Assembly (NCBI GenBank): GCA_001725255.1
Contig: MEFV01000004.1
Span: 124,001-188,000, forward strand
Source of the DNA: Comamonas sp. SCN 67-35
GTDB taxonomy: Bacteria > Pseudomonadota > Gammaproteobacteria > Burkholderiales > Burkholderiaceae_C
Reading direction: 5' to 3'
DNA length: 64,000 nucleotides
The notes beneath the pieces were generated by a model, which was not told the origin of the DNA, ran no database searches, and worked only from the letters and a program-made list of their open reading frames with translations. A program made the translations under genes and the position numbers. Below, one piece after another: positions 52,801 to 60,573 of this stretch (the first letter of the stretch is position 1; every line of letters starts with the position of its first letter).

Positions 52801-55632
52801 CACCCAGTCGCTCGCGCGGATCACGTCCAGGTTGTGCTCGATGACGATCAGCGAATGCCCGGCGTCGAGCAGCTTGCGCAACGCGCGCATGAGCTTGGCG
52901 ATGTCGTCGAAGTGCAGGCCGGTGGTCGGCTCGTCGAACAGAAAGAGCTGGCCCCTGCGCGCCAGCGCCTGGTGCGACTTGGCCCGCCCGCGCGCCGCCT
53001 CGGCGAGAAAGCCCGCGAGCTTGAGGCGTTGCGCCTCGCCGCCCGAGAGCGTGGGCACGGGCTGGCCGAGCTTGACGTACTCCAGCCCCACGTCGACGAT
53101 GGGCGCGAGCGCGTGCACCACGTCGGCATCCCGCGCAAAAAGCTGCGCCGCCTCGCTCACCGTCAGTTCCAGCACGTCGGCTACGTTCAGCAGCCGCCCG
53201 CCGCGCTCGACGCGCACCTCCAGCACCTCGGGGCGGTAGCGCTGGCCATTGCAGTCGGGGCAGCGCAGATAGACGTCGGAGAGGAACTGCATCTCCACAT
53301 GCTCGAAGCCCGAGCCGCCGCAGGTCGGGCAGCGCCCGTCGCCGCTGTTGAAGCTGAACTTGGCGGCGCCGTAGCCGCGCTCGCAGGAAAGCGGCGCGGC
53401 GGCGAAGATCTGGCGGATGCTGTCCCACGCGCCCACGTAGCTCGCGGGGTTGGAGCGCGCCGTCTTGCCGATGGGCGACTGATCGACGAAGACCGCATCG
53501 CTCAGGTGATCGGCGCCGAGCAGTCGGTCGTGCGCGCCGGGGGCCTCGGTGGTCTTGCCGAAGTGGCGCATCAGCGCGGGCGCGAGGATGTCCTGGATCA
53601 GTGTGGACTTGCCCGAGCCGGAAACGCCCGTCACCGTCACCAGCCGCTGCAGCGGGAATTCAACGGTGATGCCCTTGAGGTTGTGCTCGCGCGCACCTTC
53701 GAGGATGAGGCGCGGCGTGGCATCGACCACCGCGCGCTTGAAGCCCATGGCGATGGACTTGCGCCCGCCGAGGTACTGGCCGGTGAGCGTGTCCGCGCCG
53801 CGCAGCGCATCGACGGGACCGTCGAACACGATGCGCCCGCCGCGTTCGCCCGGCCCCGGCCCCATGTCGATCACGCGATCGGCCGCGAGCATCACCGCCG
53901 GGTCGTGCTCGACGACGACCAGTGTGTTGCCCGCATCCACGAGGCGGCGCATGGCCTGCGTGATGCGTTCCATGTCGCGCGGGTGCAGGCCGATGCTGGG
54001 CTCGTCCAGCACGAAGAGCGTGTTCACCAGCGAGGTGCCGAGCGCCGTCGTGAGGTTGATGCGCTGCACCTCGCCGCCGCTGAGCGTGCGGCTTTGCCGA
54101 TCCAGCGTAAGGTAGCCGATGCCCACGTCGCAAAGGTATTTGAGCCGCGTGGCGATCTCGTCGTGCAGCATGGCCAGCGCCTGCGTTTCAGCCGCGCCCG
54201 GCTGCGGTGTATCGCCCTGCGGGCGCGCGTCCGCATCGCCCTTCATCCGATCAAAGAACTGCCGCAGGCGATCGAGCGGCAGCAGCATCAGATCGTGCAG
54301 GCACAGCCCCGGCAGCGCTTCAAGCTGCGCGCGGCTCCACGCCACGCCCTGCGGCATGAACCGCTTCTGCGGCGCCAGCACCGCATCCGCATCCGCCTTG
54401 CTGCCGATGCGCCAGAGCAGGCTCTCGGTCTTGAGGCGCGCACCCGCGCACACCGGGCAGGGCGTGTAGCTGCGGTACTTGGAGAGCAGCACGCGGATGT
54501 GCATCTTGTACGCCTTCGTCTCCAGGTAGGCGAAGAAGCGGCGGATGCCGTACCACTGCCGGTTCCAGTTGCCCTCGCGGTAGTCGGGCGTGCCGTCGAT
54601 CACCCAGCGCTGCTGCGCCTCGGTGAGCTTGTTCCACGGCGTGTCGCGCGGGATGCCTGCGGCCTCGCCGTAGCGCATCAGGTCGTCCTGGATTTCCTTC
54701 CACGCAGGCGTCTGGATCGCCTTGATCGCCCCCGCGCGCAGCGTGCGCCTGTCGTCGGGAATCACCAGCCCCCAATCGACGCCGATCACGCGGCCAAAGC
54801 CGCGGCAGGTCTCGCACGCGCCCGCGGGTGAGTTGAACGAGAACATCGACGAGACCGGCTCGGCGTAGCGGATGTCGCTCTCGGGGCAGTGCAGGCCGGT
54901 GGAAAAGCGCCACAGATCAGGTTCACCTTCGTCCTCGCGCAGCGCATACACCGCCATGCGCCCACCGCCGCGCAAGAGCGCCGTCTCGATCGCCTCGACC
55001 ACGCGCGCGCGTTCGGCGCGGCTCATGCGAAAGCGGTCGGCGACCACGTCGAGCTGCTTGCGGCCCTCCACCTCGCGCTCGGCCTGCACCTTGGTGAAGC
55101 CGCTGGCCGACAGCCATTGCTGCATCTGCTCGGCCGTGGTGCCGCCTGGCAGCTCGGCGGCGAAGGTCAGCACGATGCGCGGATCGCCCGCCTGCGCGCA
55201 GCGCGCCTGCAGCTCGGCGTGGATGCTGTCCGCGCTGTCGTGGCGCACCGGCAGCGCGGTCTGGCGGTCAAAGAGCCGCCCGGCGCGCGCGAACAGGAGC
55301 TTGAGGTGATCGTTCAGCTCCGTCATCGTGCCCACGGTCGATCGGCTGGAGCGCACCGGGTTGGTCTGGTCGATCGCGATCGCGGGCGGCACGCCCTCGA
55401 CCTTGTCCACCGCCGGCTTGTCCATGCGGTCCAGGAACTGGCGCGCGTAGGGGCTGAAGGTCTCTACGTAGCGCCGCTGCCCCTCGGCGTAGAGCGTGTC
55501 GAACACCAGGCTGGACTTGCCCGAGCCACTCGGGCCGGTGACCACCGTCAGCGTGCCGGTCTGGATGTCCAGATCGAGGTTCTTCAGGTTGTGCTGGCGG
55601 GCTCCGCGTATGCGGATGCTTCCCTCGTTCAT
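49816..55632 (-). CDS. uvrA: double-length UvrA (four ATPase cassettes)
   Basis: A 1938-residue protein made of two UvrA units in tandem; ordinary UvrA has about 940 residues. Four Walker A loops are visible: GPSGSGKSS (DNA near 55520) and GVSGSGKST three times (near 53615, 52500 and 50770). Each cassette has its LSGGE signature (LSGGEVQRINL, LSGGEAQRLKL, LSGGEAQRIRL, LSGGEAQRIKL). CPTCGGSGFE- and CPSCEGQGM-type zinc modules occur in both halves. It is expected to act in damage recognition of excision repair or as a class II UvrA relative. I start at 55632 (MNEGSIRIRGA). An AT-rich palindrome is inserted near residues 1545-1580. Confidence 0.93.
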   Translation of the reverse strand: MNEGSIRIRGARQHNLKNLDLDIQTGTLTVVTGPSGSGKSSLVFDTLYAEGQRRYVETFSPYARQFLDRMDKPAVDKVEGVPPAIAIDQTNPVRSSRSTVGTMTELNDHLKLLFARAGRLFDRQTALPVRHDSADSIHAELQARCAQAGDPRIVLTFAAELPGGTTAEQMQQWLSASGFTKVQAEREVEGRKQLDVVADRFRMSRAERARVVEAIETALLRGGGRMAVYALREDEGEPDLWRFSTGLHCPESDIRYAEPVSSMFSFNSPAGACETCRGFGRVIGVDWGLVIPDDRRTLRAGAIKAIQTPAWKEIQDDLMRYGEAAGIPRDTPWNKLTEAQQRWVIDGTPDYREGNWNRQWYGIRRFFAYLETKAYKMHIRVLLSKYRSYTPCPVCAGARLKTESLLWRIGSKADADAVLAPQKRFMPQGVAWSRAQLEALPGLCLHDLMLLPLDRLRQFFDRMKGDADARPQGDTPQPGAAETQALAMLHDEIATRLKYLCDVGIGYLTLDRQSRTLSGGEVQRINLTTALGTSLVNTLFVLDEPSIGLHPRDMERITQAMRRLVDAGNTLVVVEHDPAVMLAADRVIDMGPGPGERGGRIVFDGPVDALRGADTLTGQYLGGRKSIAMGFKRAVVDATPRLILEGAREHNLKGITVEFPLQRLVTVTGVSGSGKSTLIQDILAPALMRHFGKTTEAPGAHDRLLGADHLSDAVFVDQSPIGKTARSNPASYVGAWDSIRQIFAAAPLSCERGYGAAKFSFNSGDGRCPTCGGSGFEHVEMQFLSDVYLRCPDCNGQRYRPEVLEVRVERGGRLLNVADVLELTVSEAAQLFARDADVVHALAPIVDVGLEYVKLGQPVPTLSGGEAQRLKLAGFLAEAARGRAKSHQALARRGQLFLFDEPTTGLHFDDIAKLMRALRKLLDAGHSLIVIEHNLDVIRASDWVIDLGPEGGEGGGQLVAFGPPEDLRQHPTSHTAQALREYEQALGAERPAFSVQEPRPGYRLNTQRSTSIEIINAREHNLQHLSVNIPRGKFNVITGVSGSGKSTLAFDILFNEGQRRYLESLNAYARSIVQPAGRPEVDAVYGIPPTVAIEQRLSRGGRKSTVGTTTELWHFLRLLYVKLGVQHCIHDGAAVQPQSMDSIAAHILREYRGQHIGLLAPLVVGRKGVYTELADWARPRGYTHLRVDGEFLPTTGFPRIDRFKEHHIELPVFSLHVSPAGEALLREQLEKALALGKGVVQVLGELDGLEDALRSGASTAQIGRVQVFSTQRACPVCATSYAEPDPRLFSYNSKHGWCPDCMGTGVQLTRAQRKVIDESLHADRELGREKTFGEPELEDLEDIPCPTCGGTRLNPVARAVLFDGRPITDVAQLSVADVRAWVQGLRLSGREADIARDLLPEIESRLAFLEEVGLSYLTLDRGAPSLSGGEAQRIRLAAQLGSNLQGVCYVLDEPTIGLHARDNQILLDALHKLSSKGNTLVVVEHDEDTIRRAEHVIDIGPGAGKRGGRLIAEGSVADLEAAPDSQTGRYLLHAMRHPLQARRLIDALENRAVSALHKTISDIKQSENLINKAQTATETEEDTTLHWLTVHGAQLHNLQHLTARVPLARLVAITGVSGSGKSTLARDVLLTNVAAWVGQRQTRAGRDAMDAGKAPPLVGCTGLSGFEAIDRVLEVDQTPIGKTPRSCPATYIGFWDLIRKLFAETLEAKARGYAAGRFSFNTGAGRCPSCEGQGMRTIEMSFLPDVKLPCEVCHGARFNPETLAVTWRGKSIGEVLRMEVDEAVEFFASMPAIAHPLKLLQDVGLGYLTLGQPSPTLSGGEAQRIKLVTELTKVRDDVTRRGQKTPHTLYVLDEPTVGLHMADVHKLIQVLHRLVDGGHSVLVIEHDLDVIAEADWVIDLGPEGGAGGGRIVAKGTPEDLVRLGTHTGKALAPVLARQ
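50905..50980. repeat. nested palindromic repeat inside uvrA
   Basis: The outer arms AGCTGTTTGCGC (50905-50916) and GCGCTAACAGCT (50969-50980) pair with one mismatch and are two copies of the dispersed 16-bp motif in opposite orientation. Between them TTTCAGAT (50931-50938) and ATCTGAAA (50947-50954) form a perfect inner hairpin. The AT-rich block keeps the reading frame and encodes a linker (about NRAVSALHKTISDIKQSENL) between the third and fourth ATPase cassettes. Confidence 0.75.
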
Positions 55633-55777
55633 GTGGCGGCCTTCACGGAAGTGGGGCCAAAATTCTAGGCGGCGAGGCCCATGTCGCAAGGATGCAGGGT
55701 TATAGGCAGCGTTTTACTTCATTTGAAATAAAATCCTTTTTTATTTTCATATGATGCTTTCTTTACCCAAACCCTGT

Positions 55778-55797
55778 ACCATGTGCTCATTCATGGT
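55778..55797. promoter_or_regulatory. palindromic operator upstream of the Xre-RES toxin-antitoxin genes
   Basis: ACCATG (55778-55783) and CATGGT (55792-55797), 8 bp apart, lie 17 bp before the antitoxin ATG, beside AAGGAGC. The region upstream (55715-55770) is AT-rich and suits a promoter. Antitoxins of this family usually bind such palindromes to repress their own operon. Confidence 0.55.
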
Positions 55798-55814
55798 TTG
55801 GCAAGGAGCACGCG

Positions 55815-56192
55815 ATGACCGCCACCCAAGCTGTCCAAGCCATCGATCCCCAGGCGGTTCTGACTAAGGCAGCCCTGCGCGCGGCAGACCTGCTGGCCCT
55901 GCAGAACACCGACCTGGCGAAGGTGATCGGAGTCAGCAACGCAACGGTCAGCCGCTACAGGAACGGCAGCGCGGAAATCTCGCCCGCCACCAAGACCGGC
56001 GAACTCGCGCTGCTGCTGGTGCGCCTCTTCCGCTCGCTCGATCCGCTGATCGGCTCAGACACAGAAATGCGCAGGCAATGGATGCACTCGCGCAACAAGG
56101 CCCTCGGGGGCATCCCCGCCGAGCTGGTCCTCAGGCCCGACGGCCTGGTGCGCACCCTCGCCTATCTGGACGGGATGCGCGCCGCAGCATGA
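55815..56192 (+). CDS. Xre/MbcA/ParS-type antitoxin
   Basis: A 125-residue antitoxin. The N-terminal HTH reads ALRAADLLALQNTDLAKVIG followed by VSNATVSRYRNGS. The C-terminal DUF2384 toxin-binding part contains LVRLFRSLDPLIGSDTEMRR, then WMHSRNKALGGIPAELVLRP and DGLVRTLAYLDGMRA; the WxxxxNxALGGxPxxL pattern is diagnostic. The stop overlaps the RES toxin start by 4 bp. Autorepression via the palindrome at 55778 is inferred. Confidence 0.92.
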   Translation: MTATQAVQAIDPQAVLTKAALRAADLLALQNTDLAKVIGVSNATVSRYRNGSAEISPATKTGELALLLVRLFRSLDPLIGSDTEMRRQWMHSRNKALGGIPAELVLRPDGLVRTLAYLDGMRAAA

Positions 56193-56905
56193 CGCAGGCG
56201 CAGTGGCAGCCCGGGTGGCTCGCAGACTCGGCCACCCACCTGGTGGAGCCCGCCGTCTGGCGCGGCGTCGAAACGCAGTACACCAGTTCCAGTTTGCAGC
56301 TCGTTGATTCCCACGCCGAGCACGATGCACTCGAGGCGCTGCTGGAAGCGAGCAAACCGCCACCGCCCAGCCTGGCCCAGGAACGGCATTTCCTGCTTTT
56401 CACGCCGTTCCGTTACACGCCGGTGCACCCCAGCCGCTTCCGGGCGTCCGGGCATCTGGGCATCTGGTACGGGGCGCGCGAGCTGGAGGCGGCCTGCGCC
56501 GAAGTGGCCTACTGGCGCATGCGCTTCATTCTCGATAGCGCGGGCCTCACCCGACGCAGGATCACAACCCGCCACACCTTCTTCATGGCCAGCGTGGAAG
56601 GCTCGTGCATCGACCTGACCGCTCCCCCGTGGAGCACTTTCGAGGACGCCTGGAAAAACCCCCGGGACTACGCGCAGACCCATCGCCTGGCCGAAGCCGC
56701 CGAGGTTGCGGGCATCCAGGTCATCCGGTACGCATCGGTCCGGGCACCGGGTTGCACCTGCTTTGCCGTTTTCACGCCCGAAGCCTTGAGCGAACCGGCT
56801 GGAGGCCTCGATCGGTCACGGCAAAGGTGGACCTGCACGGCCACCCATGATCGCGTCCTGATGGCGGAAGACGGCGGCCCCGGTCGATTCGAGTGGGATT
56901 GCTGA
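56189..56905 (+). CDS. RES-domain toxin (NAD+-targeting)
   Basis: A 238-residue RES toxin. The fold is visible from PAVWRGVETQYTSSSLQLVD through FRYTPVHPSRFRASGHLGIW with the conserved Arg, and YGARELEAACAEVAYWRMRF carrying the catalytic Glu. RES toxins such as MbcT and ParT hydrolyse or phosphorolyse NAD+ or ADP-ribosylate targets. The start at 56189 is set by the ATGA overlap with the antitoxin. The protein is longer than the minimal RES domain. Confidence 0.9.
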   Translation: MTQAQWQPGWLADSATHLVEPAVWRGVETQYTSSSLQLVDSHAEHDALEALLEASKPPPPSLAQERHFLLFTPFRYTPVHPSRFRASGHLGIWYGARELEAACAEVAYWRMRFILDSAGLTRRRITTRHTFFMASVEGSCIDLTAPPWSTFEDAWKNPRDYAQTHRLAEAAEVAGIQVIRYASVRAPGCTCFAVFTPEALSEPAGGLDRSRQRWTCTATHDRVLMAEDGGPGRFEWDC

Positions 56906-56964
56906 ACAAAACGCACCGGGCCTTGTTTGGCGAGAAAAGCATGGGTAGCGTTTAGGGCCAATGT

Positions 56965-56997
56965 AATCATCCGGGATGCGATAGCTATCGGATGATT
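56965..56997. repeat. inverted repeat between the RES toxin and the nuclease gene
   Basis: AATCATCCG (56965-56973) and CGGATGATT (56989-56997) are perfect 9-bp arms. The right arm overlaps an inner palindrome CGATAGCTATCG (56979-56990). No T-tract follows, so it is more likely an operator for the nuclease gene (ATG at 57077) than a terminator. Confidence 0.5.
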
Positions 56998-57076
56998 GCG
57001 AGACCGTACACTGTGACGCAGACTGCTGCCGGTGGTCAGACCAATCAAAAAACACAGTCAAGAGGAGCGCAACCCC

Positions 57077-58249
57077 ATGGAAAGTTTTATCGCACGCCTC
57101 CACAAACACTCTGAGCATGTCAAGAACGTGGGCAGCTACTGCACGACGGAAGAAACGACCAAGCAGGCGCTCATCCTGCCGCTGTTGGACATTCTGGGCT
57201 TTTCACCATTTGATCCAACCCGGGTGAAGGCGGAATACAGTGCTGATTTTCCCGGTGCGAAAATCAGCGAACGGGTGGACTACGCACTCTTTTGCCATGG
57301 CGTACCCGTGATGTTCATCGAAGCCAAGGCGCGTGGTGAGAACCTGTCCAACCACAGTCCCCAGCTTTCGCGCTACTTCAACGCCTCGCCGGAAGTGACA
57401 ATCGGCGCTGTGACCAACGGCCGGGAATGGCGCTTTTTCACCGACCTGGTCAACAAGAATGTGATGGACACAGCCCCGTTTTTGACGGTGGATTTCGAGG
57501 ACATGGATGTCGATTTGCTTCCACGCCTGAACCGCTTTCGGCACGATGAGTTCAAGCCGGAAGCGCTGCGCACCCTGGCGGAGGAGACGGTGTATCTCAA
57601 CGCCTTCACCAAAGTGATCAGCCAAAGCCTGCGCGAACCCGATGCGGAGTTTGTGAAATATGTGGCTGGGCGGGCCGATGTTCAGCGCCAGTTCAATGCC
57701 CGGTTCCTGGAAGGTATTGCCCCTATCGTCAAGCAAGCGGTAGAGCGGGCGGTGAGCAACATGGTGGTGTCGGGTCTATCCGCCCGGGAGACACCTGCAC
57801 TAACGTCGCCTGCACCAGATGGCGAGCTGCAAAAGCAACCCGAGGACAATGGCGAAGCCAGAACCGACGTCATCGACCCGACCAATCCCCGGATCGTGAC
57901 GACATACGCGGAGCGGAGACTGTTCGAGATCGTTCAGGAAATCTTGGGTGACGCGGCCGAGATTTCAACCAAGGACACGGAAAGCTATTACTCGGTGCTG
58001 TATCAGAACAAGGTCAACCGGTGGCTATTGCGCTTTCACTCCGACAAGCGCCAGCCGTGTATTTCAGTGTGCGTGCCCCTGACAGACGAGCGCAAGCACG
58101 AAATCGCCCGCGCGGGCCTGCAGCTGGGCACTGGAGACACCATTTTGCTGGGTCAACCGGAACACTTGGCGCGTATTTCTGGCATCGTTTTTGATGCTCT
58201 GGCGTATTGCCAGGACGATGCCAATTTCAAGCGTTCCAGCCATGATTGA
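57077..58249 (+). CDS. stand-alone HsdR N-terminal-type restriction nuclease
   Basis: A 390-residue soluble protein. The N-terminal ~170 residues look like the type I restriction R-subunit nuclease domain: TEETTKQALILPLLDILGF, the catalytic Asp in SERVDYALF and E-x-K in VMFIEAKARGENL, then QLSRYFNASPEVTIGAVTNG. There is no helicase domain, which true HsdR has. The C-terminal ~130 residues (TTYAERRLFEIVQEILGDAA, YYSVLYQNKVNRWLLRF) form a separate domain often seen in this stand-alone family. Strong AAGAGGAGCGC ribosome site. A defence role is inferred from the adjacent TA pair. Confidence 0.8.
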   Translation: MESFIARLHKHSEHVKNVGSYCTTEETTKQALILPLLDILGFSPFDPTRVKAEYSADFPGAKISERVDYALFCHGVPVMFIEAKARGENLSNHSPQLSRYFNASPEVTIGAVTNGREWRFFTDLVNKNVMDTAPFLTVDFEDMDVDLLPRLNRFRHDEFKPEALRTLAEETVYLNAFTKVISQSLREPDAEFVKYVAGRADVQRQFNARFLEGIAPIVKQAVERAVSNMVVSGLSARETPALTSPAPDGELQKQPEDNGEARTDVIDPTNPRIVTTYAERRLFEIVQEILGDAAEISTKDTESYYSVLYQNKVNRWLLRFHSDKRQPCISVCVPLTDERKHEIARAGLQLGTGDTILLGQPEHLARISGIVFDALAYCQDDANFKRSSHD

Positions 58250-58281
58250 TGGTCAGAAAGCTTAGTACGGTGGGTTCAGTC

Positions 58282-59040
58282 ATGCAGCGCACCGGCCCAA
58301 AACGCGGCAACGCCAACCCCCATGCAAGCGCCTCCGACACAGCGGCATGCCCACAGTGCGGCGCGATCTAAAGCAAAGTTCAAGAGGCAATAGGAAACCC
58401 CACGGCACGGCGATCCGCGCGCGTAGCCCCACCCGAGCGGACGCGCAAGGCGCGGATTACCTGGGCGCTGGTTGCCGTCGCCGCGCTATTGACTTTCCCC
58501 CCGGCCTGGGCGATCAACAAGTGCACGGGCGCGGATGGCAAAGTGGTGTTTCAGGACTTGCCCTGCGCGGGCCGGGGCGAGAAGATCGAAGTGCGACCAG
58601 CTAGCGGATATGCCGATGAGCAGAATGCGCAGGACGCCAAGGCCGTGGTGCAGAAGCTTCAGGCGGACAACCAGATGGCGGAGGCGATTCGCACGCACGA
58701 ACCGCTGGTGGGCATGACGCGCGCGCAATTGCGGGAGGCCATGGGCATGCCCACGAAGGTGAACGCCAACAACTATGGCGGCGTGCAAGACGAACAGGTG
58801 ATTTACGAGCGGCCGAACGAGACCTGGTACGTGTACACGCGCGCAGGCGTGGTGACATCGATCCAGCACCGCCCGGGACCATCTACTGGCGCGCGCACGC
58901 GCGGCCCCGAACGCCGCTGCCCGACACAGCATGAGATCAAGGATGCGATCACGTCGGCGAGCAGCATCGCGCTGAGCGTAGAGGAAAAAGAGGCGCGCTG
59001 GCGTGTGATCCGCGAGATGCAGGTGTGCGGGAGACAGTAG
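58282..59040 (+). pseudogene. zinc-ribbon DUF4124-type protein interrupted by an in-frame TAA
   Basis: From ATG 58282 the frame gives a peptide with CPQCGAI and meets TAA at 58369-58371. The same frame then continues: SKVQEAIGNPTARRSARV, a membrane segment (TWALVAVAALLTFPPAWA), a DUF4124-like part (INKCTGADGKVVFQDLPCAG) and a C-terminal domain to 59040. The ribbon CPxCGxIYxK is a common form, so the TAA most likely replaces a Tyr codon. No ATG starts the downstream part; only a TTG at 58489 inside the hydrophobic stretch. Read as a nonsense-mutated gene, or less likely readthrough. Confidence 0.7.
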
Positions 59041-59338
59041 CGGCAATAGCGCCCTGCGGCTCGCCTTCTAAAACACTTTTCCACCATTCCCCGCGCGCGC
59101 AGCACAGTGCTTGCATCACTGGTGCCGACGAAGCGGGGCATGCGATCCTTTCTTGAAAACCATCCGGCGCTGGCGCGCGTGGTGCGCCCGAGGCGCCTGA
59201 CGCCAGAGCAGGCGGCGCTGTTGGGCGAGCCGCGCGCTGATCGTGGCTGCGACGACACTTGCAGTGAGCCTGGGGCATCATGATGGGCTGGCTGGGGAAA
59301 TCGCTGACCATCAAGCGCTGACAGCTATCGAATGTGAT
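59041..59338. other. 298-bp gap with one dispersed-repeat copy
   Basis: No recognised gene. One short frame (59140-59283, 47 codons) has no ribosome site. The 16-bp repeat AAGCGCTGACAGCTAT lies at 59313-59328. The gap separates the broken DUF4124 gene from the convergent isomerase gene. Confidence 0.5.
59313..59328 (+). repeat. copy of the dispersed AAGCGC-N3-CAGCTAT repeat
   Basis: AAGCGCTGACAGCTAT matches the consensus at all fixed positions except that N3 is free. It lies 10 bp beyond the 3' end of the isomerase gene. Confidence 0.7.
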
Positions 59339-59992
59339 TCATATCAGCGAAGGCCGCTGTGCGGCCTCCTCCCACGCGGGGCCGTCGAACCACGCATCCC
59401 CCTCCAGATGCGCGCGCAGCATCGGCAGGCTGTCCAGCCCCCAGAACAGCTTGCCGCCCACCTCGAACATCGGCACGCCGAACACGCCGCGCGCCGCCGC
59501 TTCGTCGGTGTTGGCGCGCAGCAGCGCCTTGGCGTGCGCGGCGGGGTCGCCCTCGGGGCGCCATTGCTCGGCCAGCGCCTGCGTCAGCGCGTCGAGCCGC
59601 GCCGGGTCCAGCGGATCGTGCCCGCCCAGCCACGCATGGCGCAGCACCGTGCCCGCGACGTAGCGGTTGATGAATCCCTCTTCGCTGCAGGTGAGCGCCA
59701 GACGCAGCAGCGGCAGGCTGTTGAACGGGAACTGGGGTGGCATGTCCAGCCCGCAGCCGAGCGAGGCCCCGAGCCATTGCACATGCCTCGCCGTCCAGGC
59801 CCGCTTGGGCGCGATCGCCGCTGGACCCACGTTGCCCATCCGCTGCAAGAGCGCGCCGAGCAGCACCGGCCGGTAGCGCACGCGCACGCTCAGGCCCTGC
59901 AGCGCCTTGGGCAGTTGCTCGAAGGCCAGCCACGAATAGGGCGAGACGAAATCCAGATAAAAGGTGATGTCGTGCACGGCGTGGACTTTCAA
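59339..59992 (-). CDS. 2-hydroxychromene-2-carboxylate isomerase / DsbA-family protein
   Basis: A 217-residue thioredoxin-fold protein of the DsbA/HCCA-isomerase (kappa GST-like) family. It starts ITFYLDFVSPYSWLAFEQLP, where SPYSW is the glutathione-binding turn, and ends with RGVFGVPMFEVGGKLFWGLD containing the cis-Pro. It lacks a CxxC and so is glutathione-dependent rather than a disulfide oxidase. The family acts on naphthalene-like ring fission products. The frame opens with TTG 59992; GTG 59977 is an alternative. Substrate is unknown. Confidence 0.85.
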   Translation of the reverse strand: MKVHAVHDITFYLDFVSPYSWLAFEQLPKALQGLSVRVRYRPVLLGALLQRMGNVGPAAIAPKRAWTARHVQWLGASLGCGLDMPPQFPFNSLPLLRLALTCSEEGFINRYVAGTVLRHAWLGGHDPLDPARLDALTQALAEQWRPEGDPAAHAKALLRANTDEAAARGVFGVPMFEVGGKLFWGLDSLPMLRAHLEGDAWFDGPAWEEAAQRPSLI

Positions 59993-60005
59993 GTAAAAAG
60001 TGGGT

Positions 60006-60039
60006 CTGGCGCTTATCCAGAAAGCGCCACCAGCTATGG
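60006..60039. repeat. full palindromic copy of the dispersed repeat
   Basis: GGCGCTT (60008-60014) and AAGCGCC (60022-60028) form a 7-bp stem with a short loop, and AAGCGCCACCAGCTAT (60022-60037) matches the 16-bp consensus. It lies between the isomerase and deacylase genes, immediately after the latter's stop, so it could also serve as a hairpin end for that transcript. Confidence 0.7.
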
Positions 60040-60040
60040 T

Positions 60041-60553
60041 TTAAGTAGTCTGCGGTTTGGGCGCCTGCACGACGTCTTCCACCGGCGCGCCGGTCAGGCG
60101 TGGCAGATCCTGCGGCTTGAGCCGGAACACCGCGTGCGGATGCCCGGCCGCCGCCCAGATTTCGTCAAAGCGCAGCAGTTCGCGGTCGATCAGGGTGACG
60201 GGCGGTTGGGTGAATCCCACGGGCGAGACGCCGCCGATGGTGAAGCCGGTCGCGGCCTTGACGAAATCGGCATCGGCGCGGCCGATCGCGCCCACCAGCG
60301 CGCCCACCTTCTTCTCGTCCACACGCCGATCGCCCGAGGTAACGACGAGCACGGCCGCGCCGTCGCTCTTGCGCCGGAAGATGATGCTCTTGGCGATCTG
60401 CCCGACGACGATGCCCAGCGCGTCGGCCGCCTGCTGCGCGGTGCGCGCGGCATCGTCGAGCATCTGCGGCACATGCGGATGGCCCGCGGCCGCCAGGGCG
60501 GCGGCCACGCGCAGCGTACTTTCGGAAAACGCCGTGGAATCGGTGTCGGACAT
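60041..60553 (-). CDS. YbaK/prolyl-tRNA-deacylase-like protein
   Basis: A 170-residue single-domain protein of the YbaK/ProX/INS family that removes mis-attached amino acids from tRNA. Signatures are VVGQIAKSIIFRRKSDGAAV with the catalytic Lys, VTSGDRRVDEKKVGALVGAI and TGFTIGGVSPVGFTQPPVTL. I start at ATG 60553 (MSDTDSTAFSES); upstream in-frame ORF sequence lies inside the LysE gene in another frame. It follows lysE on the same strand. Confidence 0.9.
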   Translation of the reverse strand: MSDTDSTAFSESTLRVAAALAAAGHPHVPQMLDDAARTAQQAADALGIVVGQIAKSIIFRRKSDGAAVLVVTSGDRRVDEKKVGALVGAIGRADADFVKAATGFTIGGVSPVGFTQPPVTLIDRELLRFDEIWAAAGHPHAVFRLKPQDLPRLTGAPVEDVVQAPKPQTT

Positions 60554-60573
60554 GATCGGTGAAGCTCCGGAAA

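Noticed and set aside
51022..54831. A 1269-codon open frame on the plus strand
   Set aside because: Antisense shadow of uvrA produced by high GC at third codon positions; no recognisable domain.
59140..59283. 47-codon frame starting MRSFLENHPALARVV
   Set aside because: No ribosome site and no recognised homolog; left as part of the intergenic stretch.
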